Shown in pieces: positions 55,067-63,970 of a stretch of DNA of 64,000 nt. Origin of the DNA: Novosphingobium kunmingense (GTDB lineage: Bacteria; Pseudomonadota; Alphaproteobacteria; Sphingomonadales; Sphingomonadaceae); the NCBI RefSeq assembly GCF_002813245.1, contig NZ_PHUF01000002.1:62001-126000 (forward strand), read 5' to 3'. Made by a program: the position numbers and the translations under genes. The notes beneath the pieces were generated by a model. The model did no database searches. It was not told the DNA's origin and saw nothing but the letters and a program-made list of their open reading frames with translations. Positions within the stretch are counted from its first letter, which is position 1, and each line of letters begins with the position of its first letter.

Positions 55067-57507
55067 ACGGCGCGGATTCCTTGGTGCGGGTTCGCAGTCC
55101 GCTTGACCAGGTGGCCGTGGCGCTCGGCGGCGTGGCCAGCCTCGCACTGGTTTGGCTCGCGACCGGTCAGATAGCGGCTGTGGCGGGCTTTGCCGCCGGA
55201 CTCGCCGCGTTGGGCGCGATCGCCTTCACCATCGCGCGGCCGCGGCACGCTGCTGCCGCCAGCGAAACCATCCTGCCCGACTGGTCGGTCACGGTCGCCG
55301 CAATCGACCGCGACGATGCGGCTATCGCGATCACCGACCGCGCCGGGCGGCTGGTGTGCGCCAACGATCTCTACGAACGCTGGTTCGGCATCGCCCAAGC
55401 GCCGCCGCGCCTGGCGCTCGACAATGCCAGTCTCGAACGGCTGGCCAAGGCGGGGCGCTCGGGCTGGCGCGATGGCAAGGGCAAGGCCGACCTGATCGAA
55501 GGCACGGGCGAAACCGCCGGCGGCCGCTGGTCTGCCCAGGTCGTGCGTGCCGGCCGCGGCGACGATTACCTGGTCTGGACCATCGCCGCGATCGCCGGGA
55601 CCGACCTTGTCGCCGACCTTGTCCCGCATCTCGACGGTAAGCTCGGGCGCGCGCTGTCGCAGGCCGGAATTGCCGCCGCAATCGTCGATCCCGACGGCAA
55701 GATCCGCGCCCACAGCGCCGGCTTCGCCCAGCGCGCCACCGGCGACGGCGCGGCCCTGCTCACCGGCACCGATTTCACCGCGCTGCTCCGCCAGGACGAG
55801 CAGGATCGGCTGTCCTGGGCGCGAGACGGTCTGCGCGGCGCGCCGCTGACGATGTACTACCTGCCGGTCGCCGATCCCGACATGGCGGTCGAGCCCGACT
55901 ACAACACCACGCCCTCGCTGATCCTGCTCGCCGATAACGGAACAGGGCTGGGCGGGGGCAGCAGCGGCGACGGGACGGCGGCGGTCCCTCATCTCGAGGC
56001 GCTGATCGGCCCCCTGCCGCTTGGCCTTGCCATGGTCGATCGCGACGGGCGAATGCTGTTCGCCAACCCTGCCTTCATGCGCGCCGCCGGACGAGAGGCC
56101 GGCGGTCCGCCGACCTATCCGACCGACCTGGTCGTCCAGGAGGACAAGGGGCCATTATCGGACGCGATCCGACGCTTTGCGCAGGGGCCGGCCAGCAGCG
56201 GCGATATCGCCGTGCGGCTGAAGGGCATGGCCGAAGAACCGGTCAGTCTGTCGCTTGCCGGTGTGCGCGGGTTGGGGGACGCCGCCGTCCTGCTCGGCCT
56301 GACCGACAGCACCGAGGAAACCCGGCTCAAGCGGCAGGTCGCCCAGGCCACCAAGATGCAGGCGGTCGGCCAGTTGGCCGGCGGGGTGGCGCACGATTTC
56401 AACAACGTGCTGACCGCGATCCTCGGCACCTGCGACTTCATGCTGCTGCGCCATACGCCGGGCGACAGCGACTATGACGACATCCAGCAGATCCGCGCCA
56501 ATTCCAACCGCGCCGCCAGCCTGACGCGTCAGCTCCTCGCCTTCAGCCGCCAGCAGACGCTGCGTCCTGAAGTGTTGCAGCTACCCGATGTGGTCAGCGA
56601 CGTGTCGCACCTCCTGAAGCGGCTGATCGGAGAAAAGATCAAGCTGGTGGTCACGCACGACCGCGATCTTGGCGCGGTGCGGGCCGATCCGACCCAGCTC
56701 GAACAGGTGATCGTCAACCTTGCCGTCAACGCCCGCGACGCGATCCTGACCAAGGGCGATTCGGGTGGCCGCTTGACCATCGCCACGCGCCGCTTCACCG
56801 CTGCCGACGTGCGGGCGATGCGCACGGCGATCATGCCGCAGGTCGATTATACCGCGCTGGTGGTCGAAGATACCGGCACCGGCATCCCGGCCGACCACCT
56901 CGGCAAGATATTCGAGCCGTTCTTCACCACCAAGGACACCGGCAAGGGCACCGGCCTTGGCCTTTCGACTGTCTACGGCATCGTCAAGCAATCGGGCGGC
57001 TTCATCTTTGCCGACAGCGAGCACGGAAAAGGCACGCGCTTCACCGTCTACCTGCCGGTTCATTACCCCAGCGCCGAGGAAGTCGCCGCACAAATCGCCG
57101 TCCCGGTTGCCGAGCAAGCAGGCTGGTCGGGCGGCGGGCGCATCCTGCTGGTCGAGGACGAGGACATGGTTCGCGCCGTCGCCGAACGTGCGCTGACCCG
57201 GGCGGGCTACACCGTGACCACAGCCAGCGACGGCGACGAAGGGCTGGAGATCGTAGAGGGCGGGGCCGAATTCGACCTGATCGTCTCCGACGTCGTCATG
57301 CCGGCTATGGATGGGCCGACCATGGCGCGCGAAGTCCGCAAACTGCGACCCGACCTGCCGGTGCTGTTCATGTCGGGCTATGCCGAAGAGCAACTGCGCA
57401 AGCAGATCGACATTGCCGACGGCGTCCATTTCCTGCCCAAGCCGTTTTCGGTCCAGCAGATCGGCGACAAGGTCGGCGCCGTTCTGGCCGCATCGAAGGG
57501 CGGATAA
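55063..57507 (+). CDS. cckA: Hybrid sensor histidine kinase, CckA-type cell-cycle regulator
   Basis: An 814-residue hybrid kinase. Two membrane helices lie at about 15-55, two PAS-like domains at about 85-200 and 320-420, a phospho-acceptor region with His444 in GGVAHDFNNVLTAILG, an ATPase domain with NLAVNARDAI, DTGTGIP and GKGTGLGLSTVYG, and a C-terminal receiver with the phospho-Asp743 (VSDVVMPAMDG). In alphaproteobacteria CckA drives CtrA through the phosphotransferase ChpT; the VAHDFNN motif is typical of CckA. It overlaps the second DUF2062 gene by four bases. Confidence 0.92.
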   Translation: MNGADSLVRVRSPLDQVAVALGGVASLALVWLATGQIAAVAGFAAGLAALGAIAFTIARPRHAAAASETILPDWSVTVAAIDRDDAAIAITDRAGRLVCANDLYERWFGIAQAPPRLALDNASLERLAKAGRSGWRDGKGKADLIEGTGETAGGRWSAQVVRAGRGDDYLVWTIAAIAGTDLVADLVPHLDGKLGRALSQAGIAAAIVDPDGKIRAHSAGFAQRATGDGAALLTGTDFTALLRQDEQDRLSWARDGLRGAPLTMYYLPVADPDMAVEPDYNTTPSLILLADNGTGLGGGSSGDGTAAVPHLEALIGPLPLGLAMVDRDGRMLFANPAFMRAAGREAGGPPTYPTDLVVQEDKGPLSDAIRRFAQGPASSGDIAVRLKGMAEEPVSLSLAGVRGLGDAAVLLGLTDSTEETRLKRQVAQATKMQAVGQLAGGVAHDFNNVLTAILGTCDFMLLRHTPGDSDYDDIQQIRANSNRAASLTRQLLAFSRQQTLRPEVLQLPDVVSDVSHLLKRLIGEKIKLVVTHDRDLGAVRADPTQLEQVIVNLAVNARDAILTKGDSGGRLTIATRRFTAADVRAMRTAIMPQVDYTALVVEDTGTGIPADHLGKIFEPFFTTKDTGKGTGLGLSTVYGIVKQSGGFIFADSEHGKGTRFTVYLPVHYPSAEEVAAQIAVPVAEQAGWSGGGRILLVEDEDMVRAVAERALTRAGYTVTTASDGDEGLEIVEGGAEFDLIVSDVVMPAMDGPTMAREVRKLRPDLPVLFMSGYAEEQLRKQIDIADGVHFLPKPFSVQQIGDKVGAVLAASKGG

Positions 57508-57559
57508 CCGTTAGCGCCAATCTTGCGTTGCGGCCGCAAACCTGCTTGGCCGCTGGGGC

Positions 57560-58672
57560 ATGCAGCCCGCCAAACTCGCCTTCGTCGACCGTCTGCGCGG
57601 CATCGCGATCCTGCTGGTCATCGCCATGCATTACCTTCAGGTATTCGCCTCGCCGATCCTGCGCGACTGGAACGAGATCGGGCAGGTCGGGGTGCAGCTG
57701 TTCTTCGTCGCCTCGGCCTTCACCCTGTGCCTTTCGGCCGACAACCGCCGCGACGAACCGCACCGCCTGCGCGCCTATGCCATTCGCCGCTGGTTTCGCA
57801 TCGCGCCTGTCTATTACGTCGGGATCGCGTTCTACGCCTGGATGTTCATCGTCAGCGGCGAGGGCGCGCCCTATACTGTCGAGAACGTGCTCGCCAACCT
57901 GTTTCTGGTCCACGGACTGTTGCCCTTCGCGAACAACAATGTGGTCCCCGGCGGCTGGACCATCGGCACCGAGATGCTGTTCTACGCCGCGTTTCCGTTG
58001 CTCTATCCCGCGCTCGAGGCGGGCTGGAAGCGCTGGGGCAACCGTGCGCTGATCGTCGCTTTCGCGCTCGCCGTGCTGGTCGCCGTGGCCTGGCAGCTCG
58101 GCTTTCGCCTGCACTATGGCCGCTGGCTCGCCAACAACAGCTATGCCTATGGCTCGTTCGTCAACCAGCTGCCGGTCTTTGTGGCCGGGATGGGCTGGTA
58201 CCTCGCGGCGTGGCGCGGGGGCGGGATGGCGCCGCGGCCGGTCCGGGACACAGTGCTGGCGGCAGTATTGTTCGGCTCGTGCTGGCTGATCCTCGGGCTC
58301 GAGCTTCTGCCGTTCAACGGCATCCTGCCGACCCTTGCCGCGCTCGGCTGGGTGCTGTTCGGCAACGTATTGCGCGGAAAGGGCGGCGAGGGCGGTTGGC
58401 TTGGTGCGGTGGGGCGGGTGAGCTACAGCCTGTATCTCATCCACTTCGCCCTGGTCTGGCGTCCCTCGGCCTGGCTGCTGCAGGCGGTGGAGGACGTGCC
58501 GAATGCCCAGGCGCTGCTGCTCGTTCCGCTCTATGTGGCCGAGGTGGCGCTGCTTTATCCGATCGCCCGGCTCGTCTGGCGCTTTGTCGAACAGCCCGGC
58601 AACCAGCTTGGCCAGAAGCTAATCGATTGGAGCAACAATCCGCGGAAACCGGCGGCGCCGACCCCCACCTAG
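57560..58672 (+). CDS. Acyltransferase family protein (OafA/YrhL-like)
   Basis: A 370-residue integral membrane protein with about ten helices. It starts QPAKLAFVDRLRGIAILLVIAMHYL, with the acyltransferase-3 Arg-x-x-A-x-x-x-V-x-x-x-H pattern (RGIAILLVIAMH); RWFRIAPVYYVGIAFY and VPGGWTIGTEMLFYAAFPLLYP follow. Such enzymes acetylate sugars of polysaccharides and glycolipids. No polysaccharide cluster surrounds it. It lies 52 bases after cckA and 95 bases before recA, and is probably in the cckA transcript or alone. Confidence 0.9.
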   Translation: MQPAKLAFVDRLRGIAILLVIAMHYLQVFASPILRDWNEIGQVGVQLFFVASAFTLCLSADNRRDEPHRLRAYAIRRWFRIAPVYYVGIAFYAWMFIVSGEGAPYTVENVLANLFLVHGLLPFANNNVVPGGWTIGTEMLFYAAFPLLYPALEAGWKRWGNRALIVAFALAVLVAVAWQLGFRLHYGRWLANNSYAYGSFVNQLPVFVAGMGWYLAAWRGGGMAPRPVRDTVLAAVLFGSCWLILGLELLPFNGILPTLAALGWVLFGNVLRGKGGEGGWLGAVGRVSYSLYLIHFALVWRPSAWLLQAVEDVPNAQALLLVPLYVAEVALLYPIARLVWRFVEQPGNQLGQKLIDWSNNPRKPAAPTPT

Positions 58673-58681
58673 CAAAATTTC

Positions 58682-58696
58682 GTTCCCCCCTTGTTC
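58682..58696 (+). promoter_or_regulatory. LexA (SOS) box upstream of recA
   Basis: The sequence GTTC-CCCCCTT-GTTC matches the alphaproteobacterial LexA site GTTC-N7-GTTC. It lies 71 bases before the recA start and overlaps a possible -35 region (TTGTTC, 58691-58696) with a weak -10 at 58714. Thus recA should be induced by DNA damage. The same box type precedes the radical SAM gene at 26603. Confidence 0.85.
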
Positions 58697-58767
58697 CACG
58701 AGAACAAATGCGATACATCGTCGTCAGTTGACCTCTCCGGTCGGCTGGTTAGGCAAGGGGACGTATC

Positions 58768-59835
58768 ATGGCTGCACAACTCAAGCTGATTCAGGAAGGT
58801 AAGGAAAGCATGGACCGGCAAAAGGCGCTCGAAGCGGCGCTGGCGCAGATCGATCGCGCGTTCGGCAAGGGCTCGGCGATGAAGCTGGGCTCGAAGGAAG
58901 CGATGGAGGTCGAGGCGATCTCCACCGGCTCGCTCGGCCTCGATATCGCGCTGGGCATCGGCGGCTTGCCGCGCGGCCGCGTGATCGAAGTCTACGGTCC
59001 GGAAAGCTCGGGCAAGACCACGCTGGCGCTGCACGTCATCGCCGAGGCGCAGAAGAACGGCGGCACCGCCGCCTTCGTCGATGCCGAACACGCGCTCGAC
59101 CCGGTCTATGCCAGGAAGCTTGGCGTCGACATCGACGAACTGATCGTCTCGCAGCCCGATACCGGCGAACAGGCGCTGGAGATTACCGACACGCTGGTCC
59201 GTTCCAACGCGATCGATGTGCTGGTGGTGGACTCGGTCGCCGCGCTGGTTCCGCGCGCCGAAATCGAAGGCGAGATGGGTGACAGCCACGTCGGCCTCCA
59301 GGCCCGCCTGATGAGCCAGTCGCTGCGCAAGCTGACGGGTTCGATCAGCCGCTCGCGCTGCATGGTGATCTTCATCAACCAGCTGCGCATGAAAATCGGC
59401 GTGATGTACGGCAACCCGGAAACCACGACCGGAGGCAACGCGCTCAAGTTCTACGCGTCGGTCCGTCTCGACATCCGCCGGACCGGCCAGATCAAGGACC
59501 GCGACGATATCGTCGGCAACACGACCCGCGTGAAGGTGGTCAAGAACAAGGTGGCCCCGCCGTTCAAGCAGGTCGAATTCGACATCATGTACGGCGAAGG
59601 CATTTCCAAGATCGGCGAAATCCTCGACCTCGGCGTCAAGGCCGGGATCGTCGAGAAGTCGGGCGCCTGGTTCTCCTACGATTCGATCCGGATCGGCCAG
59701 GGCCGCGAGAACGCCAAGACCTACCTCAAGGAACATCCCGAGATCTGTGACCGGCTGGAGGCTGCGATCCGCGGCCAGACCGAAGGTCTGTCGGGCGAGA
59801 TGATGACGGGTCCGGACGCGGACGACGATATCTGA
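58768..59835 (+). CDS. recA: Recombinase A
   Basis: The 355-residue recombinase that catalyses strand exchange and activates LexA self-cleavage. It has GKGSAMKLG, the Walker [11 protein letters not shown] (about residues 80-88), the L2 region with [26 protein letters not shown] and an acidic C-terminus (GPDADDDI). The first ATG at 58768 is preceded by AAGGGGA; a second at 58810 ([10 protein letters not shown]) is also in frame. It is followed by paired hairpins and is the central gene of the SOS response. Confidence 0.98.
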   Translation: MAAQLKLIQEGKESMDRQKALEAALAQIDRAFGKGSAMKLGSKEAMEVEAISTGSLGLDIALGIGGLPRGRVIEVYGPESSGKTTLALHVIAEAQKNGGTAAFVDAEHALDPVYARKLGVDIDELIVSQPDTGEQALEITDTLVRSNAIDVLVVDSVAALVPRAEIEGEMGDSHVGLQARLMSQSLRKLTGSISRSRCMVIFINQLRMKIGVMYGNPETTTGGNALKFYASVRLDIRRTGQIKDRDDIVGNTTRVKVVKNKVAPPFKQVEFDIMYGEGISKIGEILDLGVKAGIVEKSGAWFSYDSIRIGQGRENAKTYLKEHPEICDRLEAAIRGQTEGLSGEMMTGPDADDDI

Positions 59836-59883
59836 TCGCCCAGAACTTCCGGCCAGCCCCCAACCGCCAGGCCGGAGTTGAAC

Positions 59884-59929
59884 GGAGGACGCCCGCTTTC
59901 GTCCCCTAGCCCAGAAACGGGCGTCCTCC
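59884..59929. terminator. Large 12-bp perfect hairpin between recA and the EF-G-like gene
   Basis: GGAGGACGCCCG (59884-59895) pairs perfectly with 59918-59929 across a 22-base loop. It lies 48 bases after the recA stop in the 160-base gap between convergent genes. There is no T tract, so it may act as a pause or protect mRNA ends from both sides rather than as a classical terminator. Confidence 0.6.
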
Positions 59930-59939
59930 ACGAAACAGG

Positions 59940-59973
59940 CCGGCGCGGCTCCCTTTTGCGGATGCCGCGCCGG
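59940..59973. terminator. Second perfect hairpin after recA
   Basis: CCGGCGCGGC (59940-59949) pairs perfectly with GCCGCGCCGG (59964-59973), loop 14 bases, followed by TTCTTCG, a weak T-rich tail. It immediately follows the hairpin at 59884-59929 and probably completes termination of recA; on the minus strand it may end the EF-G-like transcript. Confidence 0.65.
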
Positions 59974-59995
59974 TTCTTCGTTCCGCGATTGACTC

Positions 59996-62053
59996 TCAGG
60001 CTGCTTCTGTCGCGCGCGCCTTGACCACGTCTTCGGCGTGCTTCCCGCTCAGTTCGGCAAGATGATCGAACCCGCTGGTGAAACTCGCCAGTCCCTGGCT
60101 CATCGAGCGCAGTTCCGCGTCGAGACCGTACAGACCGCTCTCGGGCAACAGCGCTTCGACCCGCTCCCACCGGCTCCAGTCGGGATGAGGCGACAGGCCC
60201 AGGATCTGCCCACGCCGCGCCGATAGCGCCGATCCAGCCTTCGAGCCCGTGCCGGTCGGCGTTTCGACCGTCACCTTGACCACAGGTTCGAGCAGGTAAG
60301 GCGCGGCCTGCGCCAGTGCTTCGCTCATCGCCAGGCGCCCGGCGATGCGGAAGGCGAGTTCGGAGCTGTCGACCGCATGGAACGAACCGTCGACCAGCGT
60401 CACCTCGACATCGACCACCGGAAAGCCCAGCGGTCCGCGCTCCATCGCATCGCGAACACCCAGCTCGACCGCCGGGATCCATTGCCGCGGAATGACCCCG
60501 CCAGTGATCCGGTCGATAAAGCGAAAGCCTTCGCCGCGGGGCAGGGGGCGGATCTCGATCACGCAATCGCCGTACTGGCCATGGCCGCCTGACTGCTTCT
60601 TGTGGCGGCCCCGCTGGGTCGCACCCTTGCGGATCGATTCGCGATAGGCGATGCGCGGCGGACGGGTGTCGACCGCCACTCCATAACGCCGCTGCAGGCG
60701 CCCGATCACGACGCCGAGATGATCGTCGTTGATCCCGCGCAGCACCGTCTCATGCGCGGCGTCGTCCTGGGTCCACTCCAGCGCGGGGTCTTCCTCGCAG
60801 AGTCGGTGTAGCGCAGTCGACAGCTTGACGTCATCCTTGCGGTCGCGGGTGCGGATCGCCAGCGCCGCGTTGCGTGCCGGGTATGCGATCCCGTTCGCCT
60901 CACCGACGCGGGCATCCCGCCGCCCGAGCAGCATCCCGCTGCGCGCGCCATCGACCTTGGCCACGGCAATGATCTCGCCCGCCATCGCCTCGGCCTGTTT
61001 GGCGGTCTTGTCGCCTTGGACGAAGAACAGCGATCCGGTACGTTCGGCGCCGCTGCCCGCCAGCAGTTCGTCGCCTTCGTGCAGGCCGTCGCCGAGCACG
61101 CGGCCAAGGGCGAGCCGCCCCATCGCTCCGCCATTGGCGATCTTGAAGACGTGTAGCGCACCGCCCGATTCGACGCCGATGCGCTGCGCGGCGGCATCGG
61201 GGCCGGGGGTTTCGTGGCGCAGCATCTTGAGCAGGCGGTGCACGCCGCCGCCCGAAAGCGCCGATCCGAGCAGGACCGGGACCACCTTGTTGGCGCCCGT
61301 ATCGGCGGCAAGGTCGGACAGCACCAGCGCCGGATCGGGCACTTCGTCCATCAGCAGAGCTTCCATCAGGGCGTCGTCGAAATCGGCCAGCGTTTCGAGC
61401 AGGTGGGCGCGTTCGGACTGTTCGCGCGCGGCGACGTCCTCGGGTATGGCGACCCGTTCGCTCTCCTTCCCGGGGCGGTAGCGGTAGGCCCGTTCCAGCG
61501 CGAGATCGACATAGCCGACCACCGCCTCGCCATCGCGCAGCGGGATCTGGCGCAGCGCGAGCGGCTCGCGGCTGAGCGGCTGAAGTTCGGCGATGAGTTC
61601 GCGGATCGCGCCGGCGCGGGCGTGCTCGATCTTGTTGACGAAGATGGCGTGCGGCACGCCCAGTTCGTCGAGTCGGCGCAGCACCGGTTCGGCCAACATC
61701 GCGCGTTCGGGCGCTGGGTCGATCACGACCACGGCAAGGTCGGCCGAGAGCAGCGCCGACAACCCATCTGCGGCAAATCCCGTTCCGCCCGGGACGTCGA
61801 TCACCGCAAAGCGATCGCCGAGGTATTCGAAACGGGACAGGTTGATTTCGGTGGAACTGCCGCGCGCGCGGGCTTCGGGGCTGGCATCGCCGACGCTGTT
61901 GCCGCCTTCGACGCTACCCTGTCGGGTTATTGCGCCGCTGGCGAACAGCAGCGCTTCGGCCAGGCTTGTCTTTCCCGTGCCGGCCGGCCCGACCAAGGCG
62001 ACCGCACGGGTTGCCGCTCTGCCGCCGGGGTTACCATTTTGGGTGTTGCCCAT
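59996..62053 (-). CDS. EF-G-like translation GTPase (FusA2-type)
   Basis: A 685-residue protein with EF-G architecture: GTPase domain (about 15-260), then domains II-V, including IRKGATQRGRHKKQSGGHGQYGDCVIEI and SRWERVEALLPESGLYGL near the end. The P-loop is GPAGTGKTS (22-30), the G3 motif DVPGG (85-89) and the G4 motif NKIE (139-142) where EF-G has NKxD. So the Asp that reads guanine is Glu, and switch regions differ; nucleotide preference or hydrolysis may be altered. The ATG at 62053 has GGAGG six bases upstream; a neighbouring ATG at 62056 is possible. It resembles the second EF-G copy of actinobacteria and alphaproteobacteria, whose role is unresolved. Confidence 0.85.
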   Translation of the reverse strand: MGNTQNGNPGGRAATRAVALVGPAGTGKTSLAEALLFASGAITRQGSVEGGNSVGDASPEARARGSSTEINLSRFEYLGDRFAVIDVPGGTGFAADGLSALLSADLAVVVIDPAPERAMLAEPVLRRLDELGVPHAIFVNKIEHARAGAIRELIAELQPLSREPLALRQIPLRDGEAVVGYVDLALERAYRYRPGKESERVAIPEDVAAREQSERAHLLETLADFDDALMEALLMDEVPDPALVLSDLAADTGANKVVPVLLGSALSGGGVHRLLKMLRHETPGPDAAAQRIGVESGGALHVFKIANGGAMGRLALGRVLGDGLHEGDELLAGSGAERTGSLFFVQGDKTAKQAEAMAGEIIAVAKVDGARSGMLLGRRDARVGEANGIAYPARNAALAIRTRDRKDDVKLSTALHRLCEEDPALEWTQDDAAHETVLRGINDDHLGVVIGRLQRRYGVAVDTRPPRIAYRESIRKGATQRGRHKKQSGGHGQYGDCVIEIRPLPRGEGFRFIDRITGGVIPRQWIPAVELGVRDAMERGPLGFPVVDVEVTLVDGSFHAVDSSELAFRIAGRLAMSEALAQAAPYLLEPVVKVTVETPTGTGSKAGSALSARRGQILGLSPHPDWSRWERVEALLPESGLYGLDAELRSMSQGLASFTSGFDHLAELSGKHAEDVVKARATEAA

Positions 62054-62208
62054 CATCCGCCTCCTCTTAAAACGAAGGCGCGCCGGGCGCTTTTCCTCGG
62101 CACTCGGTCGCGCAAGGACTGGGCGGGATGCTCTGCCTGTCGCCAGCGAGTCGCAAGCGAAAAAATGCGTCTTGTGCGGTCCGCCGTGCGTGCCTAGCGT
62201 CCGCCGCC

Positions 62209-63024
62209 ATGACAAGCGGATTGGAATGGCAGGACCGGGTCGGGCGCAGCTGGGCAGACAATTTCCGGCTGACCGATCGCGCCTTCGCCGGGCTGACCGA
62301 ACGGCTGCTCTCGCGGATTGCGGAACGCGATGGAAACCGCCTGCTCGACGTGGGCTGCGGTGCCGGCGAACTCTCGCTCGCGCTGGCACGACAACGGCCG
62401 GGCGCCGACGTCGTCGGGGTCGACGTGTCGCAGCATCTGGTCGCCGCCGCCGAAGAACGCGGCGCGATGACCGGCAACGCGCGCTTCGTTCTCGCAGATG
62501 CGGCGGCTTGGGATCCTGGCGATTTCGCGCCGGACCTGGTGACCTCGCGTCACGGCGTGATGTTCTTCGATGATCCGGTGGCGGCCTTTGCCAACCTGCA
62601 CGGCCTCAGCGCGCCGGACGCGCATCTCGTTTTCTCCTGCTTCCGACCGGCCTCCGAAAATCCCTGGGCGTCGGAAGCGGCGGCGCTGATCGGTGCGCAG
62701 CAGGCCGGCGATTCCACGGCCCCAGGCCCCTTCGCCTTTGCCGACCCTGCCCATGTCGCCGCGATTCTCGAAGGGGCGGGCTGGCGCGAGCCGCAGTTCG
62801 AGGAAGTGAACTTCGCCTATGTCGCCGGCAAGGGCGAGGATCCTGTGGAAGACGCGCTGGCGTTCTTCAGCCAGATCGGCCCTGCCGCTCGCGCGCTCAG
62901 CGCGCTCGCGGGCGAAGAACGGGTCCGGGCCGAGGGCTGGCTCCGCGACTGGCTCGAAGAGCATCGCAGCGGAGACATAGTCGCCTTCACCGCCGCAGCC
63001 TGGATCGTCTCGGCGCGCCACTGA
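62209..63024 (+). CDS. Class I SAM-dependent methyltransferase
   Basis: A 271-residue methyltransferase of the UbiE/COQ5-like fold. Motif I is LLDVGCGAGELSLAL (about 46-60), with VVGVDVSQHLVAAAEERG next and ADAAAWDPGDFAPDLVTSRHGVMFFDD as motif II to III. No substrate motif is visible. It is divergent from the EF-G-like gene (155 bases) and overlaps the following gene by one base (TGATG), so the two are co-expressed. Confidence 0.85.
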   Translation: MTSGLEWQDRVGRSWADNFRLTDRAFAGLTERLLSRIAERDGNRLLDVGCGAGELSLALARQRPGADVVGVDVSQHLVAAAEERGAMTGNARFVLADAAAWDPGDFAPDLVTSRHGVMFFDDPVAAFANLHGLSAPDAHLVFSCFRPASENPWASEAAALIGAQQAGDSTAPGPFAFADPAHVAAILEGAGWREPQFEEVNFAYVAGKGEDPVEDALAFFSQIGPAARALSALAGEERVRAEGWLRDWLEEHRSGDIVAFTAAAWIVSARH

Positions 63025-63923
63025 TGGCGGCGCGATCGCCCGAATCGATTGCCGTCGTGGTGAACGGCAGCGGTGGACGGGCGCGCAGGGAAGGCAGCAG
63101 TCTTCCGTCGCGGATCTCGGCTGCCTTCGCCCGTTGCGGGATCGCAACGTCGCCGCGCATCGTCGCCGGCGAGGACATCGCCGCTGCCCTCGCCGAGGTG
63201 CATGATTGCACCTGCGTCGTGGTCGGCGGCGGTGACGGAACCCTGGGTTCGGCGGCCGCGGTGCTGGCAAAGACGGGGCAATCCATGGCGGTGCTGCCGC
63301 TTGGCACGCTCAACCACTTGTCAGTCGATCTTGGAATTCCGCACGATCTCGATGCCGCCGCTGCCATTGCGGTCGATGGCGCGGTCGACGTTATCGACCT
63401 TGCCGAAGTGAACGGCACGACCTTCGTCAACAACGCCTCGATCGGGTTATATGCAAGGATGGTCCGCAGCCGCGAAGGCCAGCGCCTGCCCAAGTGGCTG
63501 GCGACGCTTCCGGCGGCCTGGACCGCACTGAAGGCGCTCCGACCGCGAACGATCGCGATCGAAGCCGATGGCCGCCACCACCGTATCGTCACGCCGCTGC
63601 TGTTCGTGGGCAACAATCATTACGCGATAACCGGCGTCGACCGTGGCCGCCGGGCCAGCCTGAACGACGGCAAGCTGGCGGTCTATGCGGTCAGGGAGCA
63701 GTCGAAGGCAGGACTGCTGGCCTTTGCGCTGCGGGCACTCGTCGGGCGGGCCGATCCGATGCGCGACTTCATCGGCATCGCCGACGTGACCGAGTTGACC
63801 GTCCACGGCGAAGGCACGATGAGCGTCGCCCACGACGGCGAGGTGAGCGACATGGCCCTGCCGCTCCGTTTCCGGGTTCGTCCGGGCGCCCTGCGGATCA
63901 AGGTGCCGCCTTCCCGACCTTGA
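63024..63923 (+). CDS. Diacylglycerol kinase family lipid kinase
   Basis: A 299-residue protein with the nucleotide motif VVVGGGDGTLGSAAAVL (Gly-Gly-Asp-Gly-Thr), then LPLGTLNHLSVDLGIP and TFVNNASIGLYARMV, the signature of the DgkB/YegS lipid-kinase family. Its N-terminus (SIAVVVNGSGGRARREG) is also typical. It may phosphorylate diacylglycerol, sphingoid or other lipids. The start overlaps the methyltransferase stop by one base. It lies 47 bases before alaS. Confidence 0.9.
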   Translation: MAARSPESIAVVVNGSGGRARREGSSLPSRISAAFARCGIATSPRIVAGEDIAAALAEVHDCTCVVVGGGDGTLGSAAAVLAKTGQSMAVLPLGTLNHLSVDLGIPHDLDAAAAIAVDGAVDVIDLAEVNGTTFVNNASIGLYARMVRSREGQRLPKWLATLPAAWTALKALRPRTIAIEADGRHHRIVTPLLFVGNNHYAITGVDRGRRASLNDGKLAVYAVREQSKAGLLAFALRALVGRADPMRDFIGIADVTELTVHGEGTMSVAHDGEVSDMALPLRFRVRPGALRIKVPPSRP

Positions 63924-63970
63924 GAATCGCGCTTGTTAGGCAGCCTCCAAAGCCCTAATCGGCGGCTGCT

